This document shows positions 24,662 through 37,583 of a stretch of DNA of 64,000 bases, piece after piece. The notes under the pieces are model-generated. The model did not search any database. It worked only from the letters and a program-made list of their open reading frames with translations, and was not told where the DNA came from. This DNA comes from Warburgia ugandensis. Taxonomy: Eukaryota; Streptophyta; Magnoliopsida; Canellales; Canellaceae. Positions within the stretch are counted from its first letter, which is position 1, and each line of letters starts with the position of its first letter. The position numbers and the translations under genes are program-made. The stretch spans positions 53,323,880 through 53,387,879 of the forward strand of contig CP141132.1 in assembly GCA_035236585.1 (NCBI GenBank). Reading direction: 5' to 3'.

Positions 24662-25990
24662 TACTTCAGTGTTTCTACCTTTTGCTTGCTCTTGGGAGGA
24701 CATTTTGGAGCTAAAGTTTTGAACGTTTTACTGCTTGGAGTTTACATGGTGGATACTATCTTATCCTTAGAGTCCATAAGTTGTTTGGTTTTGTTTTACT
24801 TGGTTTGGATTGGAGCAAATGCTAGATAAAGGCTACTTGGTGTGTGATACATCAAGAAGATCTTAGAAACTCATCTTCAATCCAATCCAGGGAGGTTTTA
24901 TTATATTTTTTATTAACGTGTCTCATGTTTTGTAAGGATCAAGGAATAAAAATTTGTTTATTTTCTTGTAGTTCATCTTTTGGTTTATTTAATGTTGGAT
25001 ACCTTATTTTAGTGTTGACATGTTATGCATTTATGTCTTTTATTTTATTTCTAAAATTATATTTACTTTCATGTCTTATCATTAGTTTATGTGCTTTATT
25101 CTAGTTTTTTTTTTTCTTCATACTTTAGCTCTTGATTATTTGTCTATATTAGCTAGGTTTAGGATGTTTTTTCTCTATTTACTTTAGAACATATTTTTCA
25201 TGCTAGTTTTAAGCTAGATTTTCATAGTTTTAGGATGTGTTTATGTGAAAGATTTTAGACATTTTTATTTTTCATAGTTTAGTATGTTAGTTTTGTGTGG
25301 TTTTTATGTGTAGAATAGTATCATGCTAGGCTAAATTTTGCTAGAATGGGATTAGTGTGATCCTAGCCTGCAATTAGAAACCTCACTTATAATTTCTAAT
25401 GATTTTAAACTTCTTTAAAAATTTGATTTAGATGTTAATCTCAATTTGGAAAAGGAAGAATTATCCTTAGAATAATTTTTTGATTTTATGTCATTATTTT
25501 TCATATTAAATTCTTGGAATTAAATCCTTGCTCTATTTTAGTTAGACTTTATGTAGAATGCTTAGGATAGATAATCTACTTAACTTTTAAAGTTCAATAA
25601 TTTCTAAAGTTAAATTTTCAAAGAAGCCATTTTTCAAGAAAATAATCATAGTTTCAATTTACTTCTTGATTTATAAAAAAAAGAAATAATAAGTGGTGGA
25701 TCCTAATTTCAGCCTAGGTGATCTTTGATCCTAGCCTTTAATCTTAGTTAATCTTTCTTAATTTAATTTAATCTCATCTCATCCACTTGATCTTATTATC
25801 ATTTCATCTTTTTTTTTTTTTTAATTTAGTGTAATTCTTGCATCATCTTAGGTTCTCTAGTTTAGGTTAGTTTAATGCTTAATTTTTCATACTATATCTT
25901 GCCTATGAATTCGACCCTGCAAAATACTACAACTAATTAAGTATGCACTTGGAGGAATTAGACTACAAACAGTTAGTCACATGCTGATCA

Positions 25991-26211
25991 TGTAATTTTT
26001 TAGTGTTCTAAAGATCAAGTTAAGTCACAAAGGAGGCAGTCAAACCTTTACACCTAGAATAGGTGAGTCCATAAATGGTGCTTTGTATACAAAGGGAAGG
26101 CAATGGGGAAGTGATTTTTTGCCAGCACCAACCCATGATTATTTTTCTTGCTCCTCTCTCCCAAGCCTCACCTTGGGTCATACAAATTTGCAACCCATTG
26201 TAGGGTGGGGT
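25991..26211. other. Unassigned spacer between two LTRs
   Basis: No coding or repeat signature is seen. It may hold residual internal sequence between the oppositely oriented LTRs on either side. Confidence 0.3.
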
Positions 26212-28315
26212 TGATTGGTAAAATGTATGTAATTTTTTAAGTATACCCTCTCCTCATTAGTTTAGTTAATGTATATTTTTCAAATCTAAACTTTGGAAAG
26301 TGCACATGATCAATTGTACTAGGGTAAGTTTGAATCGTTGTCAAACTATAGGGATGGAATAGATTTTCTACCAAATTAGAGAAGTTTTTATTTTTTGTAT
26401 TCAAATGAAACTAAAGCTAGGAATTGCAAACACACCATGAGAATCCTACTAATGTTTCTCATTACTTGAAAACATGTATTAACTATAAGCCTTGGCTATA
26501 AGCTAGAACATCTTTTGAAAAAGGAACAAATACCTAAATGGCATGGTCTAATTTGGATTGTCATGAATCATTCACAAACTGTAGACATGATTAATCTAAT
26601 CATAGCATAGGCCATCCAAGTAAGCATTCACTCACACATAAAAAATATTAAATGAACATCTCATGTAAATTGTAAGTATTAGAATTGAAGCGAGATAAAA
26701 AACATTAAAATTGTTATTCAAAGCACGCCTTATCATGAAATTGTTCACAGATCAATTTTCTATAAAAAAATTGTCTATAAAATTTAATGGGAAGCATGAA
26801 TACATTTCTTTGGCTTCTTCTAATACCTAAGCTTCAAGGTTTAGTCATGCATAATGGACGATCCGCTAGTAATGGTTGACAAACTCTCCATGGGTCATCA
26901 TCTTCTTCTCCTCTTCTCTTTGGACATTTTTAAGCCTTGCTTTGAGTCTAAGATCAGTAGCAATGAACCCCTTGAAAGTGGTCCATGTTTTACTTATATA
27001 GATGGACTACCTTTTTATTTGATGAAAAGAAGTAAGAAAGTTTCATCTTTTGAGAAAACTTGATCAAGAACCATTCCTAACACTTTATTTTATTTTTTCC
27101 TTCCAAAAATTTTCTTTTTCTTCCAAAAAATCCCAAATAGCAAGCCTTCCAAAATCATGCAAGAGATCACAAAACTAGGATGCTTTTTACTTGCTCAAAC
27201 ATTGATCAAACTTTATTATTTTGATTAGGAAAGTATTTCCCTTTAAGCAAATGAGTGATTAGCTAAGATAAACAATAAGAAACTTGCTCATGTAGGACTC
27301 TTTCTAGTATGATAAGTCTTCAACTAGAAAAGCTCTAATTCAAGAAGGAAACTTTTGAAATTAGAAAATAACTACTATTGAAAAATTCCTAAAAATTTCA
27401 AAGTAGAGGCATTTTTGCTTTGGAGCATTTTTGATGGCTAGATCTTCATAGTTCACATGATTATCCTATAGACCTCTTGATCTCCACATCTAGATCTTGA
27501 TTCAACAAATCCAATGGCTAAGATTAATCTTTTAATAAAAACATAAAAATTACCCATTTTAAAGCTAGAACTCAATTATCTCATTCCTAATGAATTAATT
27601 CTATTTTCTAACAATCTAAGCTATTTTAACTCCTAATTTAGACTAGAAAATAAAGAATAGTAGTATAAATTAATACATAAATGATATTCATCACCTATGT
27701 AGAGTTTACCTTTTTGCTTCTCCTTATTAGTCTAGTAAACACTCTAAAAAGCTTTCTTAAATTTTACACATCTTCTAGTAGTGATTTCTAAAGAAAAGAA
27801 GAGAACTCTGAGCAGTAGTAGTAAGAAGAAGAAAACAAAAACTGAAGAACAATCGAAGAACTTTGATCGACAATGGGGGAAACGTAGCATCCAACAAAGA
27901 AAAATAATAGAGATGAAAACCTAGTGAAACTAGGGTTTTCTAACCCTTTTATATATCTATATATGATGTTACAAAAATGACTTCTTTTAATTAAAGGACA
28001 ATAGTTAACTATGGGTATTGTTGGTATATAAATATGCATGTAGACATTGCTTGGTATGTACCTACCTCTCACCCTCCTTGGATCACATTCTTTTGCCCAT
28101 AATGGGTGTAAATCACTAATTTCCATTCTTGGCCCACCCCAAGCAGGTACAAGGTGAGGCCCCATTTGGACTCCCCCAATTGCCATTCCTATGTATACAC
28201 CACAATGGAAAAATGGAAAATCTATTTATTCATTAAGGCATAAGTCATTCTTAACATTACAAGCCACACTTGGAGACCATATGAATGGAAAGATAAAATA
28301 AGTTTGTTGTACATC
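26212..28315 (-). mobile_element. Gypsy-type LTR, minus strand
   Basis: Read on the minus strand, a TATA box lies at 27956-27947 (ATATAAAAGG). It is followed by AGGGTT..CCCTAG leader text and a long U5, ending in the 'GTGCACTTTCC' and 'TTACCAATCA' phrases at 26330-26212. The plan matches the other Athila-like LTRs here, but the sequence belongs to a different family. Ends are placed at TG (26212) and ...ACATCA (28315) and are tentative, and I saw no target duplication. The open frame 28186-27788 lies across U3 and the TATA box and is not a gene. Confidence 0.5.
27947..27956 (-). promoter_or_regulatory. TATA box of the minus-strand LTR
   Basis: Minus-strand ATATAAAAGG, followed about 25-30 bases later by an AAACCCTAG motif, consistent with an LTR core promoter. 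Confidence 0.45.
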
Positions 28316-31300
28316 ACGATATACCAAATAGCTTATTTTTCCCTTGGAGCAAGTTGACAACACAATGTATAGTTGCTGCTATTGGTCAAATAAAGGTCTT
28401 TAAGCTCATTCCCTTCAATGTAACCCGTGTGCATCAAAGTCTCTAGCATCACATGGATGGTATGTCTACCAAATGTATTCTATCTAATCAACAGAATCCA
28501 ACTCCTAAATTATGTCCTCTGTGAACAAGATCATCCAATTTTCTTTAGTCAAAGAGGTTGTCACACTCCACCAAAACAAAATTTAGGTGGTTATCACATT
28601 GCACCAATCAAAATCAAGTGGTTATCACAATTCACCAAACAAAACTCTACTTATAGTAGATGCTTAGATGCATGGTCATCTAAAAAATTTCCAGTCATAG
28701 CTTTACATTTTCCCAAGTCACCTATCCTTTGTGAAAAGTCCATGCCATCATTGACTCAGTTCATCCTAAGTCTTACCATCTATAGCCTATAGTGCAAAGT
28801 CATTGAAGACACTACTAATTCTCATGAAACTATCCAGTCTCTAGCACTTGGATTATTCACTCAACTTACATCTACAATTTGCAAAATCACATCTTATATT
28901 AGACCACCAAGTACACTTAGTAGTCAAGCTAAATAAATGGGCTTCCAAGATTCTTTAACAACATTCCTTTCAGAGCAATTGGGAAGTCTATCACAACTCA
29001 AAAGACTAAACCCTCTGATATTCTTCTCATAGTAGCTAGATAGTGCATGAACTATCCATGATCTTCTCTAATAATATTGATTCCTAAGATCAAATTAGTT
29101 GCAAAAAGATTCATATATCAAAATGTTCTATATCAAAGATACTCTGTAAATCCATTGTATGGATCAAAAAATCATTTTCAAAGTGTTCATAACCCATTAT
29201 GCCATTGTACACTCAAACACCTCCACCATTTGGTAAATTTTACTGGATATTGGCATTTCTCCCAAGTTTTCAATCTACTACATTGGAGTGTATTTCAACT
29301 CTTACTCTGACATGATTGGTGCATAGAAAATATCCTTATGTCATAGATTTTTATAACCTTTAGGTTGATTACCATGGATGCCTTCGCAAATTTTATCCTT
29401 CGATACTATTTGAACATATATCCAAAATGATTTTAACCAATCAATAGCAATAACTAATTGTTACCTAACAACTTGTATGGAGTGCATTGTTTGTCTACAT
29501 CAAATATCTAGTAATCTCATCTTGCTATCATTAACAATACCACGGGCTATCATCTTTATAATAGTCACTTGTAGCTTAAATAATTGCACTGTAAAACATT
29601 ATATGTCAAAATATCATACTCAAGACCTAAGTCCCCTTCTTTCGAGCTTTTAAGGTTTTTTAGTCCAACAAAATTTCTAGTTTGAAGATTTCTTCCTCTA
29701 TGTGTAGCTTTTTACTATTCTCACAACCTTATTTGGATCTAGAGTTCCCAAAAGTAGAATACAAAGGACTTGTAATCATTATTAATGATTACAATATAAT
29801 ATCTGTATCTCCATCTGATTCTCTTTTACTATAATATCATCAGTTCTAGGTACCCCACACTTTCAAAATTTTGAAGTGTTTTCAATTGTCCCTCAAATTA
29901 GACTTCAACATCTTGATTATTCATCTATAAGGCATAAGAATCTTAATCAATCGTTGATTAGATGTAAATATCTAGATCAAATTCAAATGTCTGAAATAAT
30001 TGACATTTCATTCTCATATGTTCTTGCAAGATTTCATTATTTGAGCTCATGGAGACTAAGTTTGTAGTAAAATAATTGAACTCATATAACAAGAGTATAG
30101 CTAACTTGATAAATGGATCCATATTTTAGTTGTAGTTATAATGCTGGATATGATTCATAACATTCCCTATCAACTTTGTAATAACTGACTTCTTACAAAT
30201 AACGTCAATTGAACTCTTAAACGTAAACTTTTCTTTCTAAAAGTTGTAGATTTTATATATCCACTACCAGACTCTCTTAGTATGTATCTTGAGTAAGTTC
30301 TTAACTTAAAACTAATTGCATGAATTTGTACTAGTATTTCATCATCTATAAAGTCATAGTTTTTATAAATTTGGAAAAATCATCTTCATTAAGAAAACTT
30401 CATATTTATGTAAAAAATCCATCTCATTTTTTTTCCCTTTCACTTTCATTGTTTAGTAACTTTAGGCCATGAAGATTTCATCCTTGTACAAAATGAATGA
30501 AATTTTCTACTTCATTTTGACTAGTTTTGGAATAAAATGAACTCTTAATGAAATTGACCTTAGCTAATTTCACAATGTCATGAGGATCTTTGTATCCAAG
30601 TAAATATTATGAGCTACTTACTATTCAAATGAAATAGGTAAGAAGTATTGCTCCTCTAAGCTGGCCATTTCTTCAACTTCATTTGATTGATCTTCCATTA
30701 GAAAAGTTATTTAAGTACCATTTTGGCCTATATTGTGTAGCTATATAGCCGTATCCTAATTTTTGGATTCAAATAAACACCATCTGAACATCAAGAATCA
30801 ACACATCTTGTCATATTCAAGGCCATTGCCTTTTCAAGAAGTGAACCATAGGTTGTTCAACCATCATAGTTGTAGTGTAAAATTCTCCCAAAATAGTCCA
30901 TGACAACCATTGCTATTTTGCACATCTTGAACATCTCTTTGTTTATAATCATAGAACTAATTATATAATATTCTCAAGCCACAGTTCTCTCTCATTAGAG
31001 AATGTTTCACAAATACATAGTATCTAGTATTTTCCATCTTAATTTACTTTTTTCAATCAAATAGTTCAAAAAACTTACCATCTCATTGTAAAACAATGTT
31101 CTGATTTCAAATGGTAGAAAATATATCTCTACACTTCTAGGATCTTGTCAGATATAGAAACATCTATTTCGTTGAAGAAGTCATCTTGGGACCATTATTA
31201 GTTTTACACCTTTTATTTCATTTCATTTTTTTTATCAAAGAGTTGGACATTGGTTGTTAAGAATCCCATGAATTTCTCACTTGATTATAAATGCATGTTA

Positions 31301-31850
31301 AGTTATCAATCCCAAAGAAACATTTTTCCATGCAAACATAGAAATACCTACCAATTTTTAATCCACTAAATTTTATGAAAATCAAGAATCTTGACATTCA
31401 AACTTGAATTTTGATAATGTCCCACAAGAAACTTCCTTCTGAAGCTTCCAATAAGAAACTTTCTTTTTAAGCTTCCAACTTTGTAAATATATAGTGTCAA
31501 ATAAATTCCTCTCTGACCTAGCAACTTATAATTTCACTCTAAATTTAATTGTAAACCTTATCAACTCAATTTGTTATTTCATCTTCTCCAATTTAATGGT
31601 CCTTGATATTTTCAATGTTATCTCCATAGAATTTGTTTGCTTGAAATGCATCAATACTTCTTGTATCAAACCCATGTATTGTTCATAGAAATATTATTCT
31701 TTATTTAGAAATTATGTCCCATCAAATCTTTAAATCCACAGCTCAATCCAATAGTTTGCAAAAAATCATGCACAAAGGCCATCCAACTTTTGTTTCATTG
31801 CCATGTAGCAACTCATCCTTACAGTAGATGCTAGGTTAATTGAATCCATG
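28316..31850. mobile_element. Unclassified degenerate retroelement-like region
   Basis: 3.5 kb of AT-rich sequence without a convincing open frame or motif on either strand. It lies directly next to LTR-like sequence on both sides, so it is probably decayed internal sequence of a minus-strand element whose 5' LTR would be about 31850-32760. I could not recognise gag, RT or integrase blocks, so family and orientation are not established. Confidence 0.25.
28554..28650. repeat. Three diverged ~32-bp tandem units
   Basis: Successive units start GAGGTTGTCACACTCCACC, GGTGGTTATCACATTGCACC and GTGGTTATCACAATTCACC. Units two and three are the closer pair. Confidence 0.85.
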
Positions 31851-32760
31851 GAAGTATTAAAGGACTTCAAATTGTTAGAAGTCTTGCAAAAACTAAATTC
31901 AATGAGCCATCACTTACAGACACGTTTGTAATAGTTTACTAAAAATAATTAAAGCATCCCAAACTATGCAAGGGATTATGGAACTCTATCTCCGAGATTC
32001 AATATGTACCTTGACTAACTTGCACTATGAGAAAGCTCCATAATTTAGTCTCCAAATTTTAAAGAATCTATTGATAGTTCAAATCAATTAGTCCAAAAAA
32101 TGGATTGTTCTTCATTAAGGTAACAACATAACAAGTTAAGAATCTCAAGAATAACAGAAACTCATTCTAGAGCCTAGATCTCAAATAGCCTAAGGCAACT
32201 ATTCCAAGGCCATGATCACAAAGAAACTAGAGGTACTTGGTGACTAGAGAGATCTATAGAAGGGACCTTCTCATAGTTGAAGAATAGAGATCCACTAGAA
32301 GGACCTCTAATTCTTTAATGAAATAAAGAAGAGATATCTATTGCAAGGGCCTTTTCTAATTTAGAAGCCAAGAGAAATAACAAAAGTCCTTAGAAAAGCA
32401 ATCCTAGAACCTAATAAAGAGAAGAGAGAAAATTGTTTGTTTAAAGGCTGGGCCACGTTCTTTATATAGTTAGGCTTGCTTAGTCATCAAGATGCCTTGC
32501 TTGTTGGGCAAGGCACGCAACATGACCCTCAAGTCAGCTTGAAAACCACCCTAGACATACCCAGTTCTTTTTAACTTCAAAAACAATTTCAACAAAGTTT
32601 GAGCAATCAATTGAATGTGTTGGATATTGCAAAGTGGGCCCTTCATGCAAAATTAGGTGCTACAATAATTGCTAGTCTAGTAAACGTCCAAAGCATGCCT
32701 TAACTTTGGGATTGATTTTAAGTTGTGGGAAAATGTGTAAAAGAAAAACAAGAAAACTAC
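31850..32760 (-). mobile_element. LTR-like segment with promoter, minus strand
   Basis: On the minus strand a CTATATAAAG box (32468-32461 region) sits downstream of a TTGCTTGTTGGGCAAGGC-type U3. It is followed by a C/T-rich leader containing repeated 'AGAAGGTCC' and 'GGTCCTTCTAGTGG' phrases (32250-32370). This resembles an LTR U3-R-U5 layout. No termini or target duplication could be fixed. Confidence 0.3.
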
Positions 32761-33939
32761 TAAAAATGCCCAAACTAGAGAAGAATCCAAACACTTGCAT
32801 CGATCACATGTTTTAACATCTTAAATAGGAGGGAAAAATCGCAATTCAAGTTGCTTGGACTATTTGGATTCTTCTCTCCTATTTTCTTTTGAGATCCTAT
32901 TTTACCCTTTTCACATAAAGGGCAAAATCAATATTTTAAAATATTTTCAAACAATTAATGAGGCATGTAAAGTTTGATGTTGTTTTCCTAACAATTTTTT
33001 CAAATTAAAAATTTATATCTTTCCTTATTTTAAAGGGCTTATAAGTTAACAGTATGAATATAAGGGATTCTTTAGTTAGCCCATATTTTATTTTGATGAT
33101 AACAATACGTTGATTATTGAGATCTAATCAAGTTCGTAAATGTTCAAGGATCATTTTATATGGTTCATATCAAGTAAACTTGTTTCATCATATGAAGCTC
33201 CATGAAGTCTCATGAATAATTTAAAATTTTCCAACCAACTTCCTGGAAGACCAGCTAGCTAATATACAAAAAAAATTAAGAATTCGGCTAATTATCAAGA
33301 TATGCAGCCAACTGCTATGAAAAATCTAGTAGGCTGTACTGTAGACCCAAAGGACTGAGTCTTAAACATGACTCTTGATCTTTGTCCTGTAGTCCATTGG
33401 ACCATCATGAGAAAGGTTACTAATTAATATGGTAAGTCCATAGGAAGAATGGAAGATTTGTACTTCTTCTCCAACCGACACTTCTTCATGGCCAAAAAAC
33501 ACTAGTTTTGGGTCAACAGTCTCCCTGAGAGGACTTCCTTCAATCCATTGGGCTCTAGCACTAGTTGGAACAGCTAGTGTATGGACTATGGACCCACGAT
33601 CCCACCGGCAGTGATAAGACGTTCGGTTGACGACAATCTCACCAAAAAATGCTATGTTCAAAGCCCTCTTGAACTCCTTTCGACCATTACATCTCTAGGA
33701 TTGGCCGTGGTTTGTCATAAAACCAATATGGGTTTTGAGCCTCTGAGCTAGACGATGCTCTGCTTCTGCTAGTTCTCCTTCGATGGCTGGTTAGCCCATC
33801 AAAGTCTGGCCGTTGTGATTATGTACAAAAAATGACCCTTTCTTAAACGTTGTTCTTTTCCTTGCATTTCTCTTGTTTGATGCTCGATCTGAGTGATTCT
33901 TGGACCAAAAGTTTTATATGGAAATCTTCTTTCAAAATA
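32761..33939. other. Unassigned intergenic or TE-derived sequence
   Basis: The part 33060-33290 (GTTAGCCCATATTTTATTTTGATGATAAC and a 'GAAGCTCCATGAAGTC' phrase) has the flavour of a copia LTR end, but I cannot fix it. A 99-codon minus-strand frame at 33661-33362 has somewhat higher GC than its surroundings. Its translation contains 'RWDRGSIVHTLAVPTSARAQ' and matches nothing I recognise. It may be chance. Confidence 0.25.
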
Positions 33940-33959
33940 AGGAGGTGGAATTTAGTAGC

Positions 33960-34080
33960 AGCTTATACTGGTTATTGTCCGCCAGTAAAATACTATGATC
34001 TTACTACTTTCTAGCGGTTCATGCTAGCGAGTAAAACCCCGTTATTGTAGCGGAAATGCCACACTTAAGCCAGTAATTAA
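33960..34080 (+). repeat. CACTA left subterminal region
   Basis: Contains the cluster ACTGGTTATTGTCCGCCAGTAAAA and several 'TAGCGG', 'GTAAAACCCCGTTATT' and 'GCCAGTAATTAATAACCCC' words. These mirror the right-end words GGATAAAACCCC, TACCGCC and ACTGGTAAATATTAGGG. Subterminal repeats of this kind are the transposase-binding regions of CACTA elements. Confidence 0.55.
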
Positions 34081-34840
34081 TAACCCCTGTTATTGATATT
34101 GCCACCCCCTATTTTATCTCTCCTGCGGTTTTTTTCCCTCCCGCGCCTTCCCTCCAGCGTTTTACCTTCGTACGACACCCTCTCCCTCTCTCAACTGCCT
34201 AAATATCAGCCAAAAAGGTCCAGTAAGAATTCATCTGACAATTCCTAACTTTGGAAAATCGTATGAACACAGAAGTTCTGAAGAAACTGCGTTCACGGTT
34301 CTGAATCAAGGGTTTGCGTTTCTAAAGAAGCTCATAAGAAGTTTATACTAGGTCTGCTTTACTGTTCATTTGTAAAGGTTTTCCTTTCTATTTCTGTTTT
34401 ATCTGGTGTTTATTTTCTTTTTGTTTCACATTTGCTTTGGTTATTGGTTTCGCAAACACCTATTGGTAAAGTTTTTACTGGTTTTTCTGTTTAGAATTTT
34501 TTTCATTTGTCCATCTTAGGTTTATATGTTTGCTATGTTTGGGGAGTTTGATCTTAGATCATGGGTTTTGGTAAGGAGAGTGTTCTGTTGTCTTTCGTAG
34601 GAGCAAGGACTTCAGAAATAGGATGTTTTCTCATTGAGTCAAGACCCCATCTATTCTGAAAGCTTTGAGGGTTTGGTGCATGAATCAACCTATTCGCATT
34701 AATTGGACTGCATAAGCATTCCCGTTTGGGCCCCTAGGCAGGAATCGCTTGTCTAGATATTCCAATTAAGTTGCTTATTTACTGGTGTCGGAACTAGTTT
34801 ATATAAGACCAGGCAACTTAGGGATGTAGATAATTTCTAC
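34081..34840 (+). other. Presumed promoter, 5' leader and first intron start of the CACTA element
   Basis: Follows the left subterminal region. It is GC-richer around 34120-34200 (CCCTCCCGCGCCTTCCCTCC), then T-rich, as expected for a 5' exon followed by an intron. No start codon or exon could be assigned with confidence. Confidence 0.35.
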
Positions 34841-35208
34841 CTAGCCATTTTATTCACGACCACAGGGGAAGCTATGAGGAAAACCTCTTTCTGCGGCAGA
34901 TTAACGATGAGTGCACTAGCCAGTTCAATGATGTTTGAAGAAAATAGAGTCACTAAATGAATTTTCAATTTAAATCAAAAGGCAAGAATTTCCACAAAAA
35001 GTTTTCAATAGAAAATCCTTGACTGCATTGATCAAAGATGTCATTCTCACAGGTGAAGCAAGTTGGTTGATAAGAACATATATAGGGCCTGATTCAAAGG
35101 CAACGGATTTGATGGCAACACGAATTTATATAAGACATCCAAATCAGGCCCAGTACTGTCATAAAGATCAATAACTACAAGGTAGAATGTCAAATTAAGG
35201 ACATCCTT
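34841..35208 (-). pseudogene. Two antisense exons of a putative captured host gene
   Basis: On the minus strand, 35208-35051 (158 bp) is open and bounded by AG acceptor and GT(GAGA) donor. The segment 34915-34841 (75 bp) is open and bounded by GCTAG acceptor and a strong donor (AG|GTAGAA). The phases agree (two bases over in the first, one needed in the second). Translation of the first contains 'DLYDSTGPDLDVLYKFVLPS' and the second 'ALIVNLPQKEVFLIASPVVV'. Neither looks like a transposon protein, and I do not recognise the family. Matching splice phases suggest a real gene fragment taken up with its intron by the CACTA element, though chance is not excluded. No further exon was found on either side. 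Confidence 0.4.
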
Positions 35209-35479
35209 CTGAACTTTCAGGATGCTTTTGGGTTGCTAAAAGTCATGATATGGTGCTGTGTGCTATATAGATGGAGTCTTCATGTTGTTTACTTGGGGTG
35301 GATATTTCTTTTCTTGTTCAAACTTGGACTATTTTTCCTTTGTATGCGTTATGTTTGTGTTTATTTAACCTCAGTTTTTGGGTGTTTCATGTCTATGATA
35401 TTCACTAATGGCTTGGTACCCTCATTGGACCAATGGCTTGCTCTACGGTATCATTTCTTGAATGCCTTTTTCTAAGGAG

Positions 35480-36300
35480 TTGTTCTGTGCAAATTTGGCA
35501 ATCATTATTAATAAAAAATTTTCTGAAAGTCAAACAGAGTTTATTGAAAAGAGACAAGCTGGTCAGAAATACACAGCAGAAGGAAACTAGTGCAAGAGAA
35601 GAGAAAAAGTTACAAAGAGTTCTCAGATATTGTAATTCCCAACAAGTCAAATGCACTCCTTCTCCAGCTAAACCATCAGCATAAGAATTAGCTGACATGT
35701 GGATATGAGTTGCTTTAAATCTTCTTTTAACTAGAGATTGAAACACTTCATCAAAGACATAATCAAATCTCCATGCTACTTCCACAGGCTTTTTCAGCCA
35801 GCCAATTACTACTCGAGAATCACTCTCAATTCATAAATGTTTCCCAGGAATTTATCAGCCAGCAAGATCCCATCTTTTGCTGCGCTTACCTCTGCATCAA
35901 TAGCATACTTCCTTCCAAGCAGTTTAGCTAGAGAACCCAACCCAACTCATTTCTTATTGACCCTCCAAAACCAGCTGGGCCTGCTTGGCCTGGTTCTTCC
36001 TTGCTATAGCCATCAACATTAATTTTATCCAACTCTCTTTTGGTTTAGTCCAAGGTACATTCTTCTTGGGTGTAGTCTGTTGCAGCTGAATGATAGCTTG
36101 CAAAGACCTGTGAATTTCCTGCTGAGAGTTACCACTGACTAGAGGGTATGCAGCAGCCCATTGACAAGCCGCATGATTATAGCTGCCATCATTGCTTCCA
36201 TAGTAGATTTGCCTCTAAATAACCTTGAGTTTCTCTCTTTCCACATAAACCACATGGTTGCTGATAGGCACCAACATCATGACATCATCCCTTTAGCTGA
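35480..36300 (-). mobile_element. L1-like LINE remnant: C-terminal RNase H domain
   Basis: Minus-strand sequence reading, in order, 'MWFMWKERNSRLFRGKS' (36255-36200; zinc-binding RT tail, zf-RVT), 'PWTKPKESWIKINVDG' (about 36050-36003; first RNase H Asp), an 'ESDSRVV' block (about 35825; second Asp), and 'HIHMSANSYADGLAGEG' (about 35705-35660; last Asp). These are the RVT_3 type RNase H landmarks found at the end of plant L1-like ORF2. More than one frame is needed, so it is broken. An AATAAA-like signal follows near 35560. It sits in the 5' part of the CACTA element, probably in an intron. Confidence 0.75.
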
Positions 36301-36704
36301 AGCTAAATTCAGTTTACAAGCATTAATCAAATCAATTGCTATTAATAAATTAGTACCTTTCTTTCAAAGAAAAAATAAGAGAGAGATTTGTAGCCTATGC
36401 TGGTCGTTTTGTTGGGTGTTTGTGTGCCTTATGACTAGTGTTAATTAGACTTCTACTTCTACTTGTCCTCTGTTTTCTCCTTTTTGCTTGATTGGTTAGT
36501 TGGTTTGGCCTCTGTTTCTCTACTTTGATGTGACTTTGTTGGAAATTCCTATGAGGAGAAAACTAATGATTGAAGAAATTTGAGTAGGGGTTGTGGTCTG
36601 GTGTGCCTTTGTCTTTACTTCCTTTTTGCAAGCAAAGCATTTGCTTCAGTTTAGCTATACCAAAGAATCATTTAAGATGATATGAATTGCAAAATATAAG
36701 TCCA

Positions 36705-36975
36705 AGGAATGGTCAGAATGATGCATTCTGCATGTATTAGAGGCATTAGTTGCTCCTAAAAACAAAACAAAGTACAGTGATGGAGAAAACAGTTGGATAG
36801 ACCTACAACTTGCAATAATTGATCAAAAGTGCTGAGTCTATGGAATGGTCAGAATGATGCTTTCTACACACATTAGAGGCATTGGTTGTTTTAAAAAGAA
36901 AACAAAGTAGAATGATATAAGAAAACAGTTGGACAGTTCTACTACTCATAATGATGGACCAAAAATGTTTGGTTA
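36705..36975. repeat. ~137-bp diverged tandem duplication
   Basis: Units start GGAATGGTCAGAATGATGC at 36705 and 36842. They share 'ATTAGAGGCATT(A/G)GTTG' and 'GAAAACAGTTGGA(T/C)AG' further on, and differ by roughly a fifth of positions. Confidence 0.85.
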
Positions 36976-37520
36976 GCAGGGAAAGTATGGAAAACTGTTG
37001 AAAAGCAAGTATGTTTTTGCTCCTCCTTAGAACGGACCTTAGGTTCTTTAAAAATCTTCCTCCAACTAATTCATCAAAATACATGAAATGAATCTCACAG
37101 CATGAAGTGTTATTGGTATAATTATCCTAACAAGTATTATTTGAAAGTATAAGAAAACATTTGAGAAACAGTAGATCATCTTTAAAGGGTAATTCAGTCA
37201 TGCCATACTTAGAAAAGTTCAGTAACTTTGTGAATGACTTGCTACCTATTGATGTTCATTGCATATAGCATTTATTTCCTAGCAATATTATACTGATATT
37301 CTTAGGTTTTATACTTTCCAACCCAACTTCTTTTTCATTATTGCTAATCTGAAAATTTTCTTTCACCAAGGAACTAAAAAAATAGGCTTTGAAAGTAAAC
37401 AAACTTAATGAGTGTTTTATATCATTACATTCTATAGACCCTTTTTTTTCTCTGAACTAGAAAATATGAATATCTAAAATTGGACTAAAGGTACCAAACT
37501 AGGCACCATAAAAGCATAAA

Positions 37521-37583
37521 GTCTAGCATGACATCCTTTTTTTGTTTTTAAAGTCCAGCATGACATCCTTTTTTTGTTTTTCT
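37521..37583. repeat. 32-bp tandem duplication
   Basis: GTC(T/C)AGCATGACATCC followed by TTTTTTTGTTTTT occurs at 37521 and again at 37553, almost identical. Confidence 0.9.

Noticed and set aside
35405-35785. Possible host protein on the minus strand
   Set aside because: The N-terminal half is the end of an L1-like RNase H; the rest is 3' untranslated sequence.
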